Assembly (NCBI GenBank): GCA_012026855.1
Contig: VEOV01000335.1
Span: 1-5,330, forward strand
Reading direction: 5' to 3'
Length of the DNA stretch: 5,330 nucleotides
From: Geobacter sp.
GTDB lineage: Bacteria; Desulfobacterota; Desulfuromonadia; Geobacterales; DSM-12255
Shown here: positions 2,766 through 5,330 of the stretch, in pieces
How the letters are laid out: the number at the start of each line of letters is the position of its first letter
Numbering within the stretch: the first letter of the stretch is position 1
Translations under genes and position numbers: made by a program
Notes under the pieces: model-generated
What the model was told of the DNA's origin: nothing
The model's input: the letters and a program-made list of their open reading frames with translations, nothing else
Database searches by the model: none

Positions 2766-5330
2766 ATGAAATATTTATTGTCCGTTGTCGTTGTATTGCT
2801 ATTGCAAACGGCAGTTGTTCCATTTGCACATTCAGAGGAATGTACTTCGAGCGAGTGCATGGTGACGGATTGTGTTGATGGCGATGCTTGCGATTTTTTC
2901 GATTATGGCTCTGATTGTACGGACGACAGTTGTGAGGCTGAGCCTTACGTGGATGAAAGCGGTTATTTTGCAGAGTCTCCGGAAGAAAATATTTACTCAA
3001 GCTACTCCTCTGAAGATGAAACAGACAATAGTGCAAGTTATACTTCCGGAGACGATACCGGTAATTCCTGCAGTTCACCTGTTGAGGGGAGTTTCAGCAC
3101 CACATGGGCTAACCAGTCTGCAAGTTCGAATGGCTATTCCTATAATCTTCATATCGTGACGAATGCTACAGGGGATAGCACAAAGGCATTTTCCAGCTAT
3201 ATGGATGACCAGCGCAGCACCATAGTCAACATGACATCAAACATCAGTTCAGCCAGAGATGTTCGTACCGCTTACAATACGGCACAGGCCGACCTGAGAA
3301 ATCAGACTGAAAACTATATTTCGTACATGTTCGATAAGGCTAGAAGTGCAACAGCTGCAGGGGGGTATATAGTCACCGGCTCCAGCGCCAACATCAAAAC
3401 CGGCAATCTGGTGCATTCACAAAATGTTGGCGGATTGATCTTTACTTACAATAGCCGTGATCGTTCCAGAGGCGCGCTTGGTTATGGCTGGACACACAAT
3501 CTCAGTAAACGGCTGACATTCAAGTCAGACCATTGTGTTTTGTTGAAAGAGGGTAATGGCAATAGCAATTACTTCTGCGAAGATCAAGGCGCTTATGCCG
3601 GCACATTCTGCAATACGGTTTCAGACATATGTTACGGCAGGAATGATGCTTTTCTGTATTCGATGCAGCTCTCTCCCGATCCCAAAAATGGAGATGGTTC
3701 CAAGATATTCAGGTTCGGAGACGATGTCCGGTTAGAGCACTGGACTCCCAATGGAACAGTTTCAGTTTTCGGCAAGCGTAAATCCCCATGGTCTACAGGT
3801 CAGACAGTACCACTGGTAGCCATAAACGACAGAAACGGCAACTCCCAGTACACAATGCAATATGATCCCAACGGGAATCTGGCAGTGGTAACCGATATCT
3901 CCGGCGCCATCATTACGCTGGCCTCCAACAGTGAGGGGCTGATTACCTCAATAACCGGCAGAAACAGCGAAGTCTACAGTATGGGCTATAACGCCGCCGG
4001 ACAGCTTGTTTCCATCACTGAGCCTGACGGAAATTCCTGGTCGTACGAATATGGGGCAAACGGAATGATGTCGAAAAAGACCTCGCCTTCTGGCGATGTG
4101 ACGACTTATACGTATCAGGACGACAGGAAGCTGAGCACTGCTACGGATGTAGACGCAAATACAATTGCTTTCAGTTACGATGCTGCCAACAGCAGCACCA
4201 CGGTTACCCAAAAGGATGGCGGAGTCTGGAATTATATATATGGCAGTTTCGGTAGCCTTCCGGTGCAGATCACCGATCCGGCCGGAGGGATTACAACCCA
4301 GCTCTTCAATGCGAAACGGAATCTTGTCGAAAAAACCTTGCCCAGCGGCGCAAAAATCCAGCTTTCATACGACGATAAGAACAACGTCAATACCATCACG
4401 AACAGCCTTGGTGAGGTAACTACCTTTAGTTACAATGCCCAGAACAGGATCACCGGAATTACGGACTCACTTGGCAACAGCGGCAGTATTGATTACGACG
4501 GTTACGGGAAAATGACCGGAATCACCGGGGCTGGTGGTGAGTATTACCAGATCGACCGGACCGATAGCGGGAAAATCGCCCGGATAGTTGCCCCCGGCAA
4601 CCAGCAGTCCTCCTACATATATGACAACAATCGGCTAGCCTCTGTCATCGGCGCCTCCGGTGAAACAGTCTCCTACCTTTACGATAACGCCGGTAATGTG
4701 ACCAGCATCCTCGATCCGAAAGACAAACTGACCACTTTCAGTTACGACAGCATGAACAGGGTGACTTCGGTTACCGGCCCGCTAGGGGACGTCAGAAGCT
4801 ACTCCTACAACAGCGCCGGTAAGGTGGCAACCATAACCGATGCCAACGGCAACATCACCAGCTTTACCTACAACCCCAGGGGGCGCCTGACCCAAAGAAC
4901 CGATCCGCTCGGCAACAGCGTAACCTATGACTACGGAAACAGCGGCTGTCCTTCCTGTAGCGCCGGGGCAGACAAGCTCAACTCCATAACTGACGCCAAC
5001 GGCAACACCACCCGTTTCGGCTACGACCTGCTCGGCAGGATAACCACCCGCACCGGCCCGCTTGGCAATGTCACCACCTACAGCTACGATGCCGACGGTA
5101 ACACCATTGCCGCCACAAAGACCTACAGCGACAGCACGGCCGGAAGCGACACCACGTCATACGAATACGACCGGGCCGGCAAGCTCACCAAGGCAACCGA
5201 CCCGCTCGGCAAAGCTACCACTTTCGCCTATGACGCCAAAGGCCAGCTTGTAACACGAACCGACGCCAACAATAACAGCGTCAGCTACAGCTACACCCCG
5301 AACGGCAAAATCTCCACGGTCACCGACAGC
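2766..5330 (+). CDS. Secreted RHS/YD-repeat protein (partial; C-terminus beyond right edge)
   Basis: The frame is open for 855 codons to the edge; RHS proteins commonly exceed 1,400 residues. Residues 1-23 are a Sec signal peptide (MKYLLSV..., hydrophobic core, likely cut after AHS). Residues 24-107 form an acidic Cys-rich segment with Cys at 26, 31, 36, 42, 51, 56 and 102. Residues 108-200 are unassigned. Residues 205-250 carry the RHS N-terminal motif (TGNLVHS, TYNSRDRSRGALGYGWTHN). Residues 250-360 are beta-rich. From Y366 about 23 YD repeats follow. In RHS and Tc toxins such repeats build a hollow shell that encloses a C-terminal toxin, which is not visible here. An insertion with CPSC (728-731) interrupts one repeat. 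GAGGGG at 2755-2760, five bases before the ATG, supports the start. Export implies a surface or periplasm-passing protein rather than a cytosolic T6SS-loaded Rhs; its toxin, target and immunity partner are unknown. Confidence 0.9.
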   Translation, partial: MKYLLSVVVVLLLQTAVVPFAHSEECTSSECMVTDCVDGDACDFFDYGSDCTDDSCEAEPYVDESGYFAESPEENIYSSYSSEDETDNSASYTSGDDTGNSCSSPVEGSFSTTWANQSASSNGYSYNLHIVTNATGDSTKAFSSYMDDQRSTIVNMTSNISSARDVRTAYNTAQADLRNQTENYISYMFDKARSATAAGGYIVTGSSANIKTGNLVHSQNVGGLIFTYNSRDRSRGALGYGWTHNLSKRLTFKSDHCVLLKEGNGNSNYFCEDQGAYAGTFCNTVSDICYGRNDAFLYSMQLSPDPKNGDGSKIFRFGDDVRLEHWTPNGTVSVFGKRKSPWSTGQTVPLVAINDRNGNSQYTMQYDPNGNLAVVTDISGAIITLASNSEGLITSITGRNSEVYSMGYNAAGQLVSITEPDGNSWSYEYGANGMMSKKTSPSGDVTTYTYQDDRKLSTATDVDANTIAFSYDAANSSTTVTQKDGGVWNYIYGSFGSLPVQITDPAGGITTQLFNAKRNLVEKTLPSGAKIQLSYDDKNNVNTITNSLGEVTTFSYNAQNRITGITDSLGNSGSIDYDGYGKMTGITGAGGEYYQIDRTDSGKIARIVAPGNQQSSYIYDNNRLASVIGASGETVSYLYDNAGNVTSILDPKDKLTTFSYDSMNRVTSVTGPLGDVRSYSYNSAGKVATITDANGNITSFTYNPRGRLTQRTDPLGNSVTYDYGNSGCPSCSAGADKLNSITDANGNTTRFGYDLLGRITTRTGPLGNVTTYSYDADGNTIAATKTYSDSTAGSDTTSYEYDRAGKLTKATDPLGKATTFAYDAKGQLVTRTDANNNSVSYSYTPNGKISTVTDS
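3861..5330 (+). repeat. YD-repeat array within the RHS gene
   Basis: About 23 tandem units of roughly 21 residues follow the pattern (S/T)YD-x3-G-(R/K/N)-(L/I)-x2-(I/V)-T-D-P-L-G-N-x-(T/V)-x-(Y/F). The first units are degenerate (for example TYQDDRKLSTATDVDANTIAF lacks most consensus residues). The later ones are canonical, with DPLGN or DANGN turns. Two units carry insertions, one at the CPSC site and one with extra residues KTYSDSTAGSD near 5118-5150. The array continues past the right edge. Confidence 0.9.

Noticed and set aside
2734..3078. Minus-strand frame antisense to the RHS N-terminus, and the minus-strand frames at 2544-2741 and 2594-2860
   Set aside because: They run through the terminator, promoter or signal-peptide region, with His/Arg-rich or unstructured products and no conserved features.
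3861..5330. Tandem repeat array as a CRISPR or noncoding repeat
   Set aside because: The periodicity is protein-level YD repeats in one open frame with variable DNA sequence and no identical spaced repeats.

Overview
The window looks like chromosomal DNA of a Gram-negative deltaproteobacterium, most likely of the Geobacter/Desulfuromonadales group. This is inferred from the combination of a YbiT-type ABC-F protein, a small TPR protein with a conserved-looking Pro-rich tail, a VF530-type protein paired with a glutathione peroxidase, and a secreted RHS/YD-repeat protein with a Cys-Pro-Ser-Cys insertion of a kind I associate with Geobacter RHS proteins. No rRNA, tRNA, CRISPR array or insertion sequence is visible.

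Left part, minus strand (1-1683): the first 344 codons of a YbiT-like ABC-F ATPase run off the left edge. Upstream of it, transcribed in the same direction, is a 150-residue TPR protein. A perfect 9-bp hairpin with a U-tract lies between them, ending only about 22 nt before the ABC-F start codon. A good sigma70-type promoter lies on the far side of this hairpin, so ABC-F mRNA probably has to pass an intrinsic terminator: an attenuator-like layout.

Middle part, plus strand (1731-2503): a likely two-gene operon, with an extended -10 promoter, a 76-residue VF530/DUF2132 DNA-binding protein, and a Cys-type glutathione peroxidase whose ATG overlaps the previous stop (ATGA). The peroxidase keeps its Cys-Gln-Trp-Asn catalytic residues and a candidate resolving Cys, so thioredoxin-type recycling is plausible.

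Intergenic part (2504-2765): a near-consensus promoter (TTGACA, 17 bp, TATAAG) is followed about 95 nt later by a strong intrinsic terminator, with no convincing ORF between. This is a self-contained candidate small RNA, or a terminated leader of the next gene. An extended -10 element just downstream could serve the RHS gene on its own.

Right part, plus strand (2766-5330): the first 855 codons of a large exported RHS/YD-repeat protein, open to the right edge. In order it has a signal peptide, a very acidic Cys-rich segment lacking Lys and Arg, an unassigned segment, an RHS N-terminal motif region, a beta-rich stretch, and about 23 YD repeats. The RHS core cleavage region and any C-terminal toxin or immunity gene lie beyond the window, so the effector's activity cannot be read here. 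GC content rises strongly along this gene, from about 44% over 2881-3060 to about 62% over 5041-5220 (hand count).
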